A DNA stretch of 64,000 bases, taken from contig CAVVEG010000005.1 of assembly GCA_963747255.1 (NCBI GenBank), positions 248,001 to 312,000 on the forward strand, given 5' to 3'. The translations under genes and the position numbers were made by a program. Shown piece after piece: positions 34,011 through 43,195 of this stretch. Positions within the stretch are counted from its first letter, which is position 1. The number at the start of each line of letters is the position of its first letter. This DNA is from CAIYRG01 sp963747255 (lineage in GTDB: Bacteria; Pseudomonadota; Alphaproteobacteria; Micropepsales; Micropepsaceae). Below the pieces are notes generated by a model. The model made no database searches, was not told where the DNA came from, and saw only the letters and a list, made by a program, of their open reading frames with translations.

Positions 34011-35065
34011 GCGCGTGCTCCGAAACCGTAGAGAGCGCGGGCATTGTCGTCGAGGATACGATCGATGACCGCGGGCGCAATTTTGCCATTCGCTTTCAGC
34101 AGCCGAAGCGCTTCGATCTGGCTCGACGTATCGGCATGCCCGTAATCGGTGCCGATCACAAGGTTATCACCACCGCCGTCCCTGAGGACATATTCGAGGT
34201 CATCTGTACACTGACAGGCCACATACATGTTGTTGGCCTTCAGCGGATCTTTCGGCAATTGCCGGTTCCGGCGCTGCAGCCGCAGGGCCAAGTCGTTGAA
34301 AGCATATGGCAGCCATTGTGCGCTCACCTCGATGAAACCCCAACGCAGCTTTGGGAATTTGCCGGGAATTCCGTCCATGAGCAGATTGTGGAAGGCTGCA
34401 ATCACCGGCAGTTTGGAGCGGCCGAAGCCGCCTTCGGTGGCATAAATATCCCGCACTGCGAAACTGTTGTTCCCGGAATGAAAGCAGACGGCAAGGTCGT
34501 AATCCTGGGCAGTTTCGTAAAGACGGAAAAAATAGGGATTGGTGAGACGCATCTCCGCCTCCAGTCCCCGCACGAAAATGCCGCAGGCGCCGTGTTCTTT
34601 CCCGAAGGCAATTTCCTTTCTGGTTTCTTCCATTGACCGCAATGGAGGCATGACGACCCAGCGGAGCCGCCCGTTGCTTTGGCTCCAGATATCAGCGAGC
34701 CAGCGGTTATAGCTGCGGCAGATCGCGACCTCGACCGCCGGATCTTGCGTCCATGCGCGCAGGAATACGGTCGGGTAAAGCACCTGAATGTCGATATCGA
34801 GTTCATCCATGTGGTTCAGGCGGGCGTGGATATCGCGCATTTCCCGGGATTCCTCGGGAGTGTTCGAGCCCACATTATGTTCCTTCGGCTGCAGGCGTCC
34901 GTCGATGATCCAGTATTCTTTCTGGATTCCACCTTCATTGCTGCGGGCGTGCTCGCCCTCAACCTGACGCACGATGCGCGGGCGGAGGTGGCGGCTTTCC
35001 GGATCGAGGTAATCGAAGGTCGCCATGTTTTCTATGACATGCGCGTCCGAATCTATGGCTCCCAT
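34007..35065 (-). CDS. Amidohydrolase-family protein (PF04909-type, decarboxylase-like)
   Basis: A 352-residue TIM-barrel metalloprotein. It starts MGAIDSDAHVIENMATFDY, with the Asp-x-His metal motif, continues AVCFHSGNN, VIAAFHNLLMDGIPGKFP, and ends with a catalytic Asp in VIGTDYGHADTSS. The pattern is that of the aminocarboxymuconate-semialdehyde/gamma-resorcylate decarboxylase group, not classical hydrolases. The start at 35065 has GGGG upstream; an ATG at 35071 is a second choice. It is the first gene of the minus-strand operon reaching to 30717. Confidence 0.85.
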   Translation of the reverse strand: MGAIDSDAHVIENMATFDYLDPESRHLRPRIVRQVEGEHARSNEGGIQKEYWIIDGRLQPKEHNVGSNTPEESREMRDIHARLNHMDELDIDIQVLYPTVFLRAWTQDPAVEVAICRSYNRWLADIWSQSNGRLRWVVMPPLRSMEETRKEIAFGKEHGACGIFVRGLEAEMRLTNPYFFRLYETAQDYDLAVCFHSGNNSFAVRDIYATEGGFGRSKLPVIAAFHNLLMDGIPGKFPKLRWGFIEVSAQWLPYAFNDLALRLQRRNRQLPKDPLKANNMYVACQCTDDLEYVLRDGGGDNLVIGTDYGHADTSSQIEALRLLKANGKIAPAVIDRILDDNARALYGFGARA

Positions 35066-35182
35066 AAGCATCCCCGAAATGGCCGCCGAACATAACGATG
35101 ACAAAGGTTCCAAGACAATGGTGCGCGTGGGCGGCGGGTTCGCTGCGCCATTCGACGCGGCAGAGTGGGGGCTTGGGCCGCC

Positions 35183-35611
35183 TCAGGACTTCAGAATTGC
35201 CTGCAGGAAGGCTCGCAGTTTCGGGCTCGCGCCAATCGCAAAGCCCGCGACAAGCGAGGCAAGTAGTCCGCCGCCGGCATGGGCTCCTGCGATTCCACGG
35301 ATCTTGCGGCCAAGTTCGCTGCCGATTTCCGCGGCGCTTTCACACTGTTCCAGCGATGGAATATCGGCCTCCCGGCGGCGGCGGCGGCGGTGATGAGGTC
35401 TGGAAACGGCCCGCAGAATTGCCATCAGAAGAATGGCCGCGGCGAGAATCACCACTCCGGTTATGGCAGCCGCTGCGGGCGCCACCAGCACATTCAGCAG
35501 CGCGAGATACACACCATATGCGAAAAACGCGACAGCAATAACGCCGGCGATCAGCCCGATCAGGAGCATGGCGAATACGATCGCGATTTTCGCGGCGAAG
35601 CGGCTGAGCAC
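35183..35611 (-). CDS. Small membrane protein with basic linker
   Basis: A 142-residue protein with two membrane helices at about residues 8-34 and 45-66, then a very basic stretch (SRPHHRRRRRREAD) and a third hydrophobic segment near the end (GGLLASLVAGFAIG). It follows the DUF883 gene by six bases and probably shares its transcript. It resembles the phage-holin-like membrane proteins often next to DUF883 genes in alphaproteobacteria. Function unknown. Confidence 0.65.
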   Translation of the reverse strand: MLSRFAAKIAIVFAMLLIGLIAGVIAVAFFAYGVYLALLNVLVAPAAAAITGVVILAAAILLMAILRAVSRPHHRRRRRREADIPSLEQCESAAEIGSELGRKIRGIAGAHAGGGLLASLVAGFAIGASPKLRAFLQAILKS

Positions 35612-35616
35612 TGTTG

Positions 35617-35919
35617 CTACCTGCGCCCGCCGCCCACCATCAATCCAAACAGCACGCCCGCGAAGAACACGATCACCGCCGTACCGACGGGGCGCTCTTC
35701 CAGCTCGTCCAGTACGGACTGTGCGGTGTTTCGGGCTTCGGACCAGCCGCGTTCTGCGCTTTGTCGAATGCGGCCCGCAGCTTCGGCGCCGCGTGTCCGC
35801 GCGCTCTCCTTCAGAATATCGGCAATTTTTGAAAAATCGTCCCGCAGGTTGCGCAGTTCGGACTGCAGTTGCTCAACGTCTGACGCTGAATTCATTCCGC
35901 TGCCGATTTGCTCGCTCAT
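35617..35919 (-). CDS. DUF883 family protein (ElaB/YqjD-like)
   Basis: A 100-residue protein. MSEQIGSGMNSASDVEQLQS begins a long amphipathic helix (LRNLRDDFSKIADILKESAR), and the C-terminus has one membrane helix (VGTAVIVFFAGVLFGLMVGG). ElaB/YqjD proteins are tail-anchored and bind ribosomes in stationary phase in E. coli. The start is chosen at 35919. It is the first gene of a two-gene unit. Confidence 0.8.
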   Translation of the reverse strand: MSEQIGSGMNSASDVEQLQSELRNLRDDFSKIADILKESARTRGAEAAGRIRQSAERGWSEARNTAQSVLDELEERPVGTAVIVFFAGVLFGLMVGGGRR

Positions 35920-36002
35920 GGCTTCCCCTTGGCTTATGCGGCCGCGATTTGGCTTTAGTTCCGCACCGGCGTCAATAAGGGCAGCCGGCAATCCGGCACC
36001 GA

Positions 36003-36446
36003 TCAGGGAGATTCGCCGCAGTTCTCGCCAAAAGCGGCAAGACCCTCTTCCAGATAGTCGCCAAGCAACGGTAAACCGAGGAGATATTCTGCAACGCGCT
36101 TGTTGTGCTGTGAACGCGCTTCGCGCAAAGCCTCATTCCATTCAGGAAGTTCATAGGTTCCACGGCCGAGCCAGGCGAGTGCAACCAGATTGACCTGTTC
36201 GTCCTCATCCAGCGCGCGAATGAATTCAACGATTTCCAGACGGGTCGCGTCCTGACCAACAGGAAGGTCTTCGAGCACATCCGTCATTCCGTCATCGGAG
36301 GCATTGGAACCCGAGTCCGGATCGGTCAGCCCCTCTTTGGCGTCGAATTGCCGCGCCTTGGCGATGATATGGCAAACCTTGTCCGGGTTGATGCCAAGCT
36401 CCACGCCGGGCGGAATATCCGGTTCGGTTGAAATGATCTGGGTCAT
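36003..36446 (-). CDS. DUF3775 family protein
   Basis: A 147-residue acidic cytoplasmic protein. It begins MTQIISTEPDIPPGVELGIN, and the core reads VCHIIAKARQFDAKEG, ALDEDEQVNLVALAWLGRG, and YLLGLPLLGDYLEEGLAAFG, which is the DUF3775 pattern. Function is unknown. It stands between the DUF883 unit and a dipeptidase gene on the same strand, with 88 bases to the latter. Confidence 0.8.
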   Translation of the reverse strand: MTQIISTEPDIPPGVELGINPDKVCHIIAKARQFDAKEGLTDPDSGSNASDDGMTDVLEDLPVGQDATRLEIVEFIRALDEDEQVNLVALAWLGRGTYELPEWNEALREARSQHNKRVAEYLLGLPLLGDYLEEGLAAFGENCGESP

Positions 36447-36534
36447 GGATTGTCTAACGCCGCGGTGAACGGCGCCGCCTTCGCTTTCCAGTTGGTTACG
36501 TTTCGCATCCGATAAGGTTCAAGAAAGAACAATT

Positions 36535-37758
36535 CTAATGCCGGGATTCGCTTGCGCGAGCCTCGGCCACGCGCATGACCCTCAGGATATTGCCGCCCCA
36601 GATTTTTGCCAGATCCTGTTCGGTATAGCCGGCCGCGAGCAGTCGTCTGCTGATTTCCGGAATCCCGGCCACGTCTTCCATGCCGGTAACACCTCCGCCG
36701 CCGTCCCAATCAAGGCCAATTCCGACATGGTCGGAACCCGCAAGGCGCAACGCGTGAATCAGGTGTGCCATAAACTCATTGATGGTTGCTTTCGGCACCG
36801 GATATTGCGCTTCGATGGCATGGCGTTTGGCCATGTAATCCTTCAGCCGCATGCCCAAAAGCCTGCGAAAGGGTCCGTATTTTCTTCCCAGCGCCTGCAT
36901 CGCCCGCTCGCGCTCGGGATTGGGCGGAGTTTCGATCAGATAATCGCTGTAGGAATTGATCTGAATGACACCGCCCGCTGCGGCAAGCCGGAGAATGCGG
37001 GCGTCGTCGATATTGCGCGGGTGATTGAACACGGCACGCGCGCTGGAATGCGACAGCACAATAGGAGTGGAGGAGAGCGCCAGCATCTGGTCGAAAGTCT
37101 CGTCTGAGGCGTGCGAGGCATCGAGAATGATCCCAAGCCGGTTCGCCTCCGCCACCAGCTCCCGGCCGAGAGGCGAAAGCCCGTGCCATTCCGGGCCCTT
37201 GGGGTCGGTAGCAGAATCGGCGAAATCATTGTTGGTGAAATGGACGGGTCCGGCCATGCGCACACCGAGATCATAAAACCGCTTCAGCTGGGTAATGTCC
37301 CTGCCGAGCGGATAGCTGTTCTCCATGCTCTGATAGACAACGCGTTTTCCCGATTTGACGATGCGTTCAGCATCATCGGCCCGAAAAGCCAGTTCGAAAA
37401 CATCGGAATGGCGCGACACCATTTCACGGATTTCGGTCTCGCGCTTGAGGGCAGCATCCTTCGCCATGGCAAAACCTTCGGGCGTCCGTGGTCCCTGCGG
37501 AATAAAAACAGCGAAGAACCCCCCATCGAGCCCGCCTTTGACCATCCGCGGATAATCGACCTGGGACAGATCGCCCTGGACGCTGTGCTCGTCCATCATG
37601 TCCCAGCCGGGACGGCCAAAATTCATCGGCGTGTCCATATGCGTATCCAGCGTCAGTATCCGCGCGTGGATGGCCCGCGCATCGGCAGCATGGGCGCCGG
37701 ACGGCAAACAGGTCAGCGCTGCAAGTACGAGTCCATGGAAAAGCCGGCCAACTGCCAT
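36535..37758 (-). CDS. Exported membrane-dipeptidase family peptidase (M19)
   Basis: A 407-residue zinc dipeptidase. A signal peptide (MAVGRLFHGLVLAALTCLPS and on to AHAA) directs it to the periplasm. Metal-binding and catalytic residues are visible as His-x-Asp in THMDTPMNF, Glu in YQSMENSYPLG, His in ILDASHASDETF and His in IVLSHSSAR, plus the C-terminal HVGIGLDWDGG. Renal-type dipeptidases cleave dipeptides and some beta-lactams. The ATG at 37758 follows AGAGGCGG. The frame stays open upstream without a better start. Confidence 0.9.
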   Translation of the reverse strand: MAVGRLFHGLVLAALTCLPSGAHAADARAIHARILTLDTHMDTPMNFGRPGWDMMDEHSVQGDLSQVDYPRMVKGGLDGGFFAVFIPQGPRTPEGFAMAKDAALKRETEIREMVSRHSDVFELAFRADDAERIVKSGKRVVYQSMENSYPLGRDITQLKRFYDLGVRMAGPVHFTNNDFADSATDPKGPEWHGLSPLGRELVAEANRLGIILDASHASDETFDQMLALSSTPIVLSHSSARAVFNHPRNIDDARILRLAAAGGVIQINSYSDYLIETPPNPERERAMQALGRKYGPFRRLLGMRLKDYMAKRHAIEAQYPVPKATINEFMAHLIHALRLAGSDHVGIGLDWDGGGGVTGMEDVAGIPEISRRLLAAGYTEQDLAKIWGGNILRVMRVAEARASESRH

Positions 37759-37859
37759 CGTACCGCCTCTGCTGGTTCTGCTGACATCACAACAGTAGCG
37801 GATTTGCAGCGGGGGCGTCATTCGCCTAAGTAGCCCCCGAAACCGATTGAGGTTTTTCG

Positions 37860-38618
37860 ATGGAGCGCAAACGGGCGCTGGTCACAGGGGGGGCGACAGG
37901 CATTGGCCGCGCCGCCGTCCTGCATCTGGCCCGGGCAGGTTTCGATATCGCGCTGAATTACCGCTCAAGCCGGGATGCAGCGCACGAAACCGCCGCGGAA
38001 GCTGAAAAATCGGGCGCGAAAGTGCTGCTGGTTGCCGCCGATGTTGCCGACGACAATCAGGTGAAAACGATGTTGCGCAGTGTTGCAGCGGAGTTCGGCC
38101 GACTTGACGCGCTGGTCAATAATGCGGGCACGACCATTTCCACACCGGCAAAGGAACTGGACGCAGTAGCGGTCGAAGATTGGGACCGCGTTTTCGCGGT
38201 GAATGTCAGAGGCCTCTTCCTGGTCACGCGTGCAGCTGTGCCTTTGCTGAAGCTGGGCAAATCGCCCTCTATCGTCAACATTGCGAGCATTGTTGGCCTC
38301 CGGCCGGGCCCGCAGCCATTGCCATATGCTGCCAGCAAAGCTGCGGTGGTTTCACTGACGAAACAATTGGCAGGAGCATTGGCGCCGCATATCCGCGTCA
38401 ATGCTGTCGCGCCCGGCTGGATCGAAGGCGAGTGGATGGAACGCATGCTTGGCGACAATTATGAAGGGTTGATGGAGCGACGCGCGAAGGCGACTCCTCT
38501 CGGGCGCTGCGCAAGTTTTGACGATGTAGGCGAAGTCATTCTCTCGTTGATTGTTTACAATCGTTTCGTGAACGGAGAAATCGTGGTTGTGGATGGCGGT
38601 TTCGCCAGCACCACGTGA
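37860..38618 (+). CDS. SDR-family oxidoreductase
   Basis: A 252-residue classical short-chain dehydrogenase: cofactor motif VTGGATGIGRAAVLHLA, NNAGTT, catalytic Ser in NIASIVGL, and YAASKAAV. The Ser is within the IASIV block and the YxxxK is complete. It is close to 3-oxoacyl-ACP reductases and sugar dehydrogenases. It is the first gene of a long plus-strand array and is followed after 13 bases by the AMP ligase, so it probably acts on an alcohol or keto intermediate of that pathway. Confidence 0.9.
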   Translation: MERKRALVTGGATGIGRAAVLHLARAGFDIALNYRSSRDAAHETAAEAEKSGAKVLLVAADVADDNQVKTMLRSVAAEFGRLDALVNNAGTTISTPAKELDAVAVEDWDRVFAVNVRGLFLVTRAAVPLLKLGKSPSIVNIASIVGLRPGPQPLPYAASKAAVVSLTKQLAGALAPHIRVNAVAPGWIEGEWMERMLGDNYEGLMERRAKATPLGRCASFDDVGEVILSLIVYNRFVNGEIVVVDGGFASTT

Positions 38619-38631
38619 TCTGAGGGATGAA

Positions 38632-40296
38632 ATGTTTCCGGGAGTAACGCCCTTTCCTCCGGATTTTGCGGCACGCTATCGGGCCAGCGGCTTTTGGGAA
38701 GACCGTAATATTGCTTCCGTATGGGAGGAAATCTGCGGGACCTACGCGCGTCGCGTGGCCGTCATCGATGGCGACCGGACCATCACCTATGAGGAGCTCG
38801 GTCGAACCGCGACGAATCTTGCGCTCAATCTTCTCGATCTCGGGATTTGCCCGCGCGACCGTCTCGTTCTGCAACTGCCGAACCGGCTGCATTTCGTTTT
38901 TCTTTATCTCGCATTGCAGAAGATCGGCGCTATTCCCGTGATGGCGCTGCCGGCGCACCGGCATCTCGAGATCAGCCAGTTTGTCCGTCAGGCTGATGCC
39001 GTGGGCTATGTTATCGCCGACCGCGCGCGCGATTTCGATTTTCGCGTTTTGGCGCGTCGCCTCAAAGTCGAACAGGCGCAGCTGAAACGCGTGATTGTAC
39101 TTGGGAATGATCCGGCGGAATTTGTCTCGCTGGATGAATTAACCTCGCGACCGGCCAGTCGCGACCCCGCAGAACTTGCCAGTATTGCGATCGATCCGAC
39201 TGATCCCGCGTTGTTTCTGCTTTCGGGTGGAACGACGGGTGTGCCCAAACTGATCCCGCGCACGCACAATGATTACATTTACAATTCCAAAATGGCGGGT
39301 TCGGTGACCGGCATTGAAGAGGGCAGTGTATTGCTGGATGTGCTCCCGATCTCTCATAATCTCCCGCTCGCCTGTCCGGGTCTGCAAGGCTTCATATTCC
39401 GGGGCGCCACCGTCGTGCTGTCGACGGATCTGTCGCCGGAAGCGATTTTTCGCCTCGTTGAAAAGCACCATGTGACGCACATCCATGTTGTGCCGGCGTT
39501 GCTGATCCGATGGCTCGCGGACCCTGCAATCTCACGTTTTGATCTGTCGTCACTGCGCGTTATCCAGAGCGGTGGACAGAGACTTCAACCGGAAATCCGG
39601 AGCAGGTGCGAACAGCTGATTCCAACAGTTACCGTTCAGGAAAATTTCGGGATGGCCGAGGGCGTGCTGATGTTCGTCCGCCTCGATGATCCCATCGACG
39701 TACGGCGCGAAACGGTTGGACGTCCGGTCTGCCCCGACGATGAGATCATGCTGCTCGACGACGATGACAATATTGTCCGGTTTGGCGAAATCGGTGAATT
39801 CTGTTGCCGTGGGCCCTACACGTTGCGTGGCTATTACGCTGCGGAAGAATACAACAAACGGGCTTTCACTCCGGACGGATATTACCGTTCCGGCGATCTG
39901 ATGCGTCAGCATCCTTCAGGCAATTTCATGGTTGAGGGCCGCAAGAAGGATCTCATCAATCGGGGTGGTGAAAAGATCAGTGCGGAAGAGATCGAGAACC
40001 TGATCCTCGGCCACTGCGCGGTGCAGAATGTCGCCTGTGTACCAGTACCCGATCCCGACCTGGGGGAAAGGATGTGCGCCTGCGTCGTTTTGCGTCCGGG
40101 CGGTTCGCTCTCCTTCGACGAACTGATAGCTTTCCTCGAAACCAGGGAGATGGCGCGGAACAAATTACCCGAGCGTCTGCTGATCCTGGAAGAGTTGCCG
40201 TTGTCGAATTTCGGCAAAGTCTCCAAGAAGAAACTCTCGGAAATGGCGACATCGTTTGCTGTCGCACGCAAGAAGGCTCCGGCCGCTCATGCGTAA
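38632..40296 (+). CDS. Aryl-AMP/aryl-CoA ligase (2,3-dihydroxybenzoate-AMP ligase-like)
   Basis: A 554-residue ANL-superfamily enzyme, close to EntE/DhbE-type ligases. Motifs: LFLLSGGTTGVPKLIPRTHN (ATP loop), VQENFGMAEG, YYRSGDLMRQHPSGNFMVEG, and the catalytic C-terminal Lys in SNFGKVSKKKL. EntE makes siderophore precursors, but no siderophore gene is nearby. In a catabolic cluster such ligases activate salicylate-like acids before ring attack. The ATG at 38632 with GAGGGATGAA upstream is preferred to 38593. The last bases overlap the next gene by eight. Confidence 0.88.
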   Translation: MFPGVTPFPPDFAARYRASGFWEDRNIASVWEEICGTYARRVAVIDGDRTITYEELGRTATNLALNLLDLGICPRDRLVLQLPNRLHFVFLYLALQKIGAIPVMALPAHRHLEISQFVRQADAVGYVIADRARDFDFRVLARRLKVEQAQLKRVIVLGNDPAEFVSLDELTSRPASRDPAELASIAIDPTDPALFLLSGGTTGVPKLIPRTHNDYIYNSKMAGSVTGIEEGSVLLDVLPISHNLPLACPGLQGFIFRGATVVLSTDLSPEAIFRLVEKHHVTHIHVVPALLIRWLADPAISRFDLSSLRVIQSGGQRLQPEIRSRCEQLIPTVTVQENFGMAEGVLMFVRLDDPIDVRRETVGRPVCPDDEIMLLDDDDNIVRFGEIGEFCCRGPYTLRGYYAAEEYNKRAFTPDGYYRSGDLMRQHPSGNFMVEGRKKDLINRGGEKISAEEIENLILGHCAVQNVACVPVPDPDLGERMCACVVLRPGGSLSFDELIAFLETREMARNKLPERLLILEELPLSNFGKVSKKKLSEMATSFAVARKKAPAAHA

Positions 40297-41128
40297 GATC
40301 GACCTTCACGCCTATCCCGGTACCCAGGAGTGGATCGCCTGCCAGGGGCCTTATGTCGAGCCTCTGGCCGCCTATTGGAAACGCGAGTGGAAGGCCAAAG
40401 CCGAAGCAGACGCGATTGCCGAGTTCGCGACGGCGGGCGTTGAAACCTGTGTTGTCGCGCTGGACCTTTCGACAACCATCGGAACCCCGCCATGCAGTAA
40501 TGACTATGTCGCTGGACTGCGCGACCGCCATGAATGCGTCATCCAGGCATGGGCCGCGGTTGAGCCGGCGAAAGGCCTTGCCGCGATCGAGGAGGCGCGC
40601 CACGCGATCCTGGATCTCAGAATGCTGGGATTCCACTTTCATCCGATCATGCAGCACTTCCGCGTTGACGAGACTCGCTATTACCCGTTGTTCGAAGAGA
40701 TCAGCGCCATGGGTGTCCCGGTGATGATTGATGTCGGGATGACCGGGATGGGCGCCGGAATGCCCGGAGGCATGGGTGCCAAAACTGTTCACGCCCATCC
40801 CGCGGCCGTGGATGGTCTTGCGGCCGATTTCCCCCGGCTCACAATCATCATGGCTCACCCGGGTTATCCCTGGATCGAGGAGACGACCGCTGTGGCTTTG
40901 CACAAAGGCAATGTTTATTGGGAAATGTCCGGCTGGGCGCCGAAATATTTGCCGCCTTCGCTGGTGCGCGACATGCGTGGACGGTTGCAGGACAAGATGA
41001 TGTTCGGCAGCGATTTTCCGAGCATCCCCTATGACCGGCTGTTCCGGGAATGGGAAGGTCTGGATTTGTCTGCGACGTTCCTTGAGAAATTCTATGCCGG
41101 CAATGCCGAGCGCGTGTTGGGTCTGTAG
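40289..41128 (+). CDS. Amidohydrolase-family protein (PF04909-type)
   Basis: A 279-residue TIM-barrel protein starting MRKIDLHAYPGTQEW. The usual His-x-His start is His-Ala-Tyr here, so only one of the two His is kept. ILDLRMLGFHFHPIMQHFR, IIMAHPGYPWIEET and MFGSDFPSIPYDR keep the later metal and catalytic positions, including Asp. It belongs with decarboxylases/hydratases of the ACMSD group. It overlaps the ligase gene, and the enoyl-CoA hydratase start follows after two bases, so it probably acts on a related intermediate. Confidence 0.85.
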   Translation: MRKIDLHAYPGTQEWIACQGPYVEPLAAYWKREWKAKAEADAIAEFATAGVETCVVALDLSTTIGTPPCSNDYVAGLRDRHECVIQAWAAVEPAKGLAAIEEARHAILDLRMLGFHFHPIMQHFRVDETRYYPLFEEISAMGVPVMIDVGMTGMGAGMPGGMGAKTVHAHPAAVDGLAADFPRLTIIMAHPGYPWIEETTAVALHKGNVYWEMSGWAPKYLPPSLVRDMRGRLQDKMMFGSDFPSIPYDRLFREWEGLDLSATFLEKFYAGNAERVLGL

Positions 41129-41130
41129 AC

Positions 41131-41895
41131 ATGAACGAGCCGCTAGACGTTGCCATGGACACCGCCGGGATCGCCCGCATCACGATCAACCGGCCGAAGC
41201 GAGCGAACTCAATCGACCCGGCGCTGGCTGCCTCAATTTTCGAAGCACTGGACTGGCTGGCCAATGATCCGAAGCTGCGCGTGCTGGTTTTGTTGGGAAG
41301 CGGCCGCACTTTCTGTGCAGGCCTTGATCTGAAGGCGCTCCCCGCCACAATGGACGCCCCATATGACGAGAATTATGCAGATGCGCTGAAATTCGCGAAA
41401 CTGTTGCACCGCTTGTACACGATGCCGGTCCCGACTCTGGCGGTGGTGCCCGGCGCCGCGATTGGACTGGGTGTGGGCTTTGTTGCCTGCTGCGACATAG
41501 CGCTCGCTTCGGAAGCTGCGACCTTCCGGTTTTCGGAGGTGAGGCTTGGCATCATTCCGGCCATAATCTCCCCCTATGTCATCGCTGCGATGGGAGTTCG
41601 GGCCTGTCAGCGCTATTTCCTGAGCGCAGAGACCTTTGATGCAGCCGAAGCGCAACGGCTGGGTCTCGTTCAGATTGTCTCCTCGCTGGATAATCTTGGC
41701 GAAGCCGCCGGCAAGATTGCCGGCGAGCTGCTCGCCGGAAAGCGCGACGCGCAGCGCGCGTCAAAGCTGCTGATCGAGCATGTCAGGTTGTCTCCGTTGG
41801 ACAATACCTTGATCGAAGATACCGCCCGCCGCCTTGCGGAAATTCGTGCCTCCGAGCAGGCGAAATGCGCGGTCGAAGAAGCCCTGAAGCGTTGA
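41131..41895 (+). CDS. Enoyl-CoA hydratase/isomerase family protein
   Basis: A 254-residue crotonase-fold protein. The CoA-binding and oxyanion-hole regions are FCAGLDLKALPATMD and VPGAAIGLGVGFVACCDIAL, with one catalytic Glu in the FRFSEVRLGIIPA block. The usual second Glu position cannot be assigned with certainty. It would add water to, isomerise or hydrolyse a CoA thioester formed after the ligase. It starts two bases after the amidohydrolase stop and ends about 100 bases before the first cupin. Confidence 0.88.
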   Translation: MNEPLDVAMDTAGIARITINRPKRANSIDPALAASIFEALDWLANDPKLRVLVLLGSGRTFCAGLDLKALPATMDAPYDENYADALKFAKLLHRLYTMPVPTLAVVPGAAIGLGVGFVACCDIALASEAATFRFSEVRLGIIPAIISPYVIAAMGVRACQRYFLSAETFDAAEAQRLGLVQIVSSLDNLGEAAGKIAGELLAGKRDAQRASKLLIEHVRLSPLDNTLIEDTARRLAEIRASEQAKCAVEEALKR

Positions 41896-41997
41896 TGGCC
41901 CTGCAAGGCTTGACAGTGGCTCGTTGGCTATGGGACGGCTGGTTTGCGCGCCCGATCAAGCAATTGGCGCGTCATCCGGATTTCAGGAGGGTTTGCA

Positions 41998-42594
41998 TTG
42001 GCTGAAGGTGAATCCGCGGTTTTGAAGAAAACGGCCGGTCCCGGTCATAACAGTGGGACAGAAGAAACGGTGGTATGGGAGCGCTGGACCAAAAAGCGCA
42101 CATTCGTCCGGGCACTCGAAGGCACTTATGGTGAACTCGTACACGAACTGTTTACCCAGCCTCGCGTGTATCGCTCAAAGGACCTGAAGTGGAAAGGTGG
42201 CCCGCAGAATTTCGGCAAAAAGGTCATCAACCCCGGTTCGGCCAAGGTTGCCCAGTCGATTGAGTGCCATATCGATTGCTTCGCTCCAGGGGGGTATGGT
42301 CAGCGGCACGGCCACATGAACAGCGCAGTGTTCTATGTGCTGAAAGGCAAAGGCCATGATGTTCACGACCGGCGACGGATCGACTGGGAAGCCGGGGACG
42401 CGCTGATCGTGGAAAATGCCTGCGTGCACCAGCACCTGAATGATGATCCGGAGGAAGAGGCGATCGTCCTTGTTGCCAAGGCAAAACCGCTATTTCTGTT
42501 CATGCACCTGATTTTTCAGAAGATCGCCGCGTGGCCTCCAAAGGAACCTGAATCGCAGGCGCAACGCGATTACCTTCCGCCGCAAGATCTGTAA
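41998..42594 (+). CDS. Cupin protein, paralogue of the one at 50879
   Basis: A 198-residue single-domain cupin. The start is a TTG at 41998 preceded by CAGGAGGG; there is no ATG in a suitable place. After AGPGHNSG, a core reads VVWERWTKKRTFVRALEG, then the cupin motif GQRHGHMNSAVFYVLKGKG with two His ligands and the third in CVHQHLNDDPEEE. It would bind Fe or Mn. Substrate unknown. The near-identical layout of the protein at 50879 shows a duplication within the cluster. The next cupin follows 11 bases downstream. Confidence 0.8.
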   Translation: MAEGESAVLKKTAGPGHNSGTEETVVWERWTKKRTFVRALEGTYGELVHELFTQPRVYRSKDLKWKGGPQNFGKKVINPGSAKVAQSIECHIDCFAPGGYGQRHGHMNSAVFYVLKGKGHDVHDRRRIDWEAGDALIVENACVHQHLNDDPEEEAIVLVAKAKPLFLFMHLIFQKIAAWPPKEPESQAQRDYLPPQDL

Positions 42595-42605
42595 GAGAGC
42601 GTTTG

Positions 42606-43163
42606 ATGTCCAAATCCATTGATCCCCGCGAACGCGCCCGCTCCCATGGCGAGGCCGGAACCGCCGATTTTTATACTCAAGCCCTGAAGCTCTCGGAACA
42701 GTTCCGCTCCGATTACAAAGGCCGGCTGAATGTGGTGAAGGCAAGCGAGATGCCGCTGGAACGCTCGCCGCAAGGGCTGATCAAGCACATCATCAATGAG
42801 CGGATGAATACGAAAGAGTGCTGTCTCGAGATGTATCAGCAGTTCCTTCCGCCCGGCAAAGCCAGCGGCAAGCACCGGCACCTTTCGGAAGAAATCTTCT
42901 ATGTGATTGAGGGGCGCGGTTACGATCTGCACTGGGATGTGCGTTTCGACTGCGACCATGAAATGGAGTTCAGCTGGGAAGAGGAACCCAAGCGCTTTGA
43001 ATGGCAACAGGGCGATTTCGTATACATTCCGCCCTATTGCACACACAAACATTTTAATGCGGATCCCGATCATGAGGCACGCATCGTCGTGATAAACAGC
43101 CGTATCGTGAAAGCGATGGGCTTCGACTGGTACGAGCAGATCGAAAACGCCGAGGGCTACTGA
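42606..43163 (+). CDS. Second cupin protein, partner of the preceding one
   Basis: A 185-residue cupin. QQFLPPGKASGKHRHLSEEI and FYVIEGRGYDLHWDV carry the metal His pair and the Glu, and YIPPYCTHKHFNADPDHE the third His. It differs clearly from the 41998/50879 type and is 11 bases downstream of it, so the two may form a hetero-oligomeric metal dioxygenase, or act in sequence. The ATG at 42606 follows GAGAG. A TctC gene starts 32 bases after the stop. Confidence 0.8.
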   Translation: MSKSIDPRERARSHGEAGTADFYTQALKLSEQFRSDYKGRLNVVKASEMPLERSPQGLIKHIINERMNTKECCLEMYQQFLPPGKASGKHRHLSEEIFYVIEGRGYDLHWDVRFDCDHEMEFSWEEEPKRFEWQQGDFVYIPPYCTHKHFNADPDHEARIVVINSRIVKAMGFDWYEQIENAEGY

Positions 43164-43195
43164 GCCGGTCGTCCAGCCGCAGGGAGGAAGTTGAC

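Noticed and set aside
38632..40296. Siderophore biosynthesis, from the EntE-like ligase
   Set aside because: No isochorismate synthase, NRPS, phosphopantetheinyl transferase or TonB receptor is nearby; neighbours are catabolic and transport genes.
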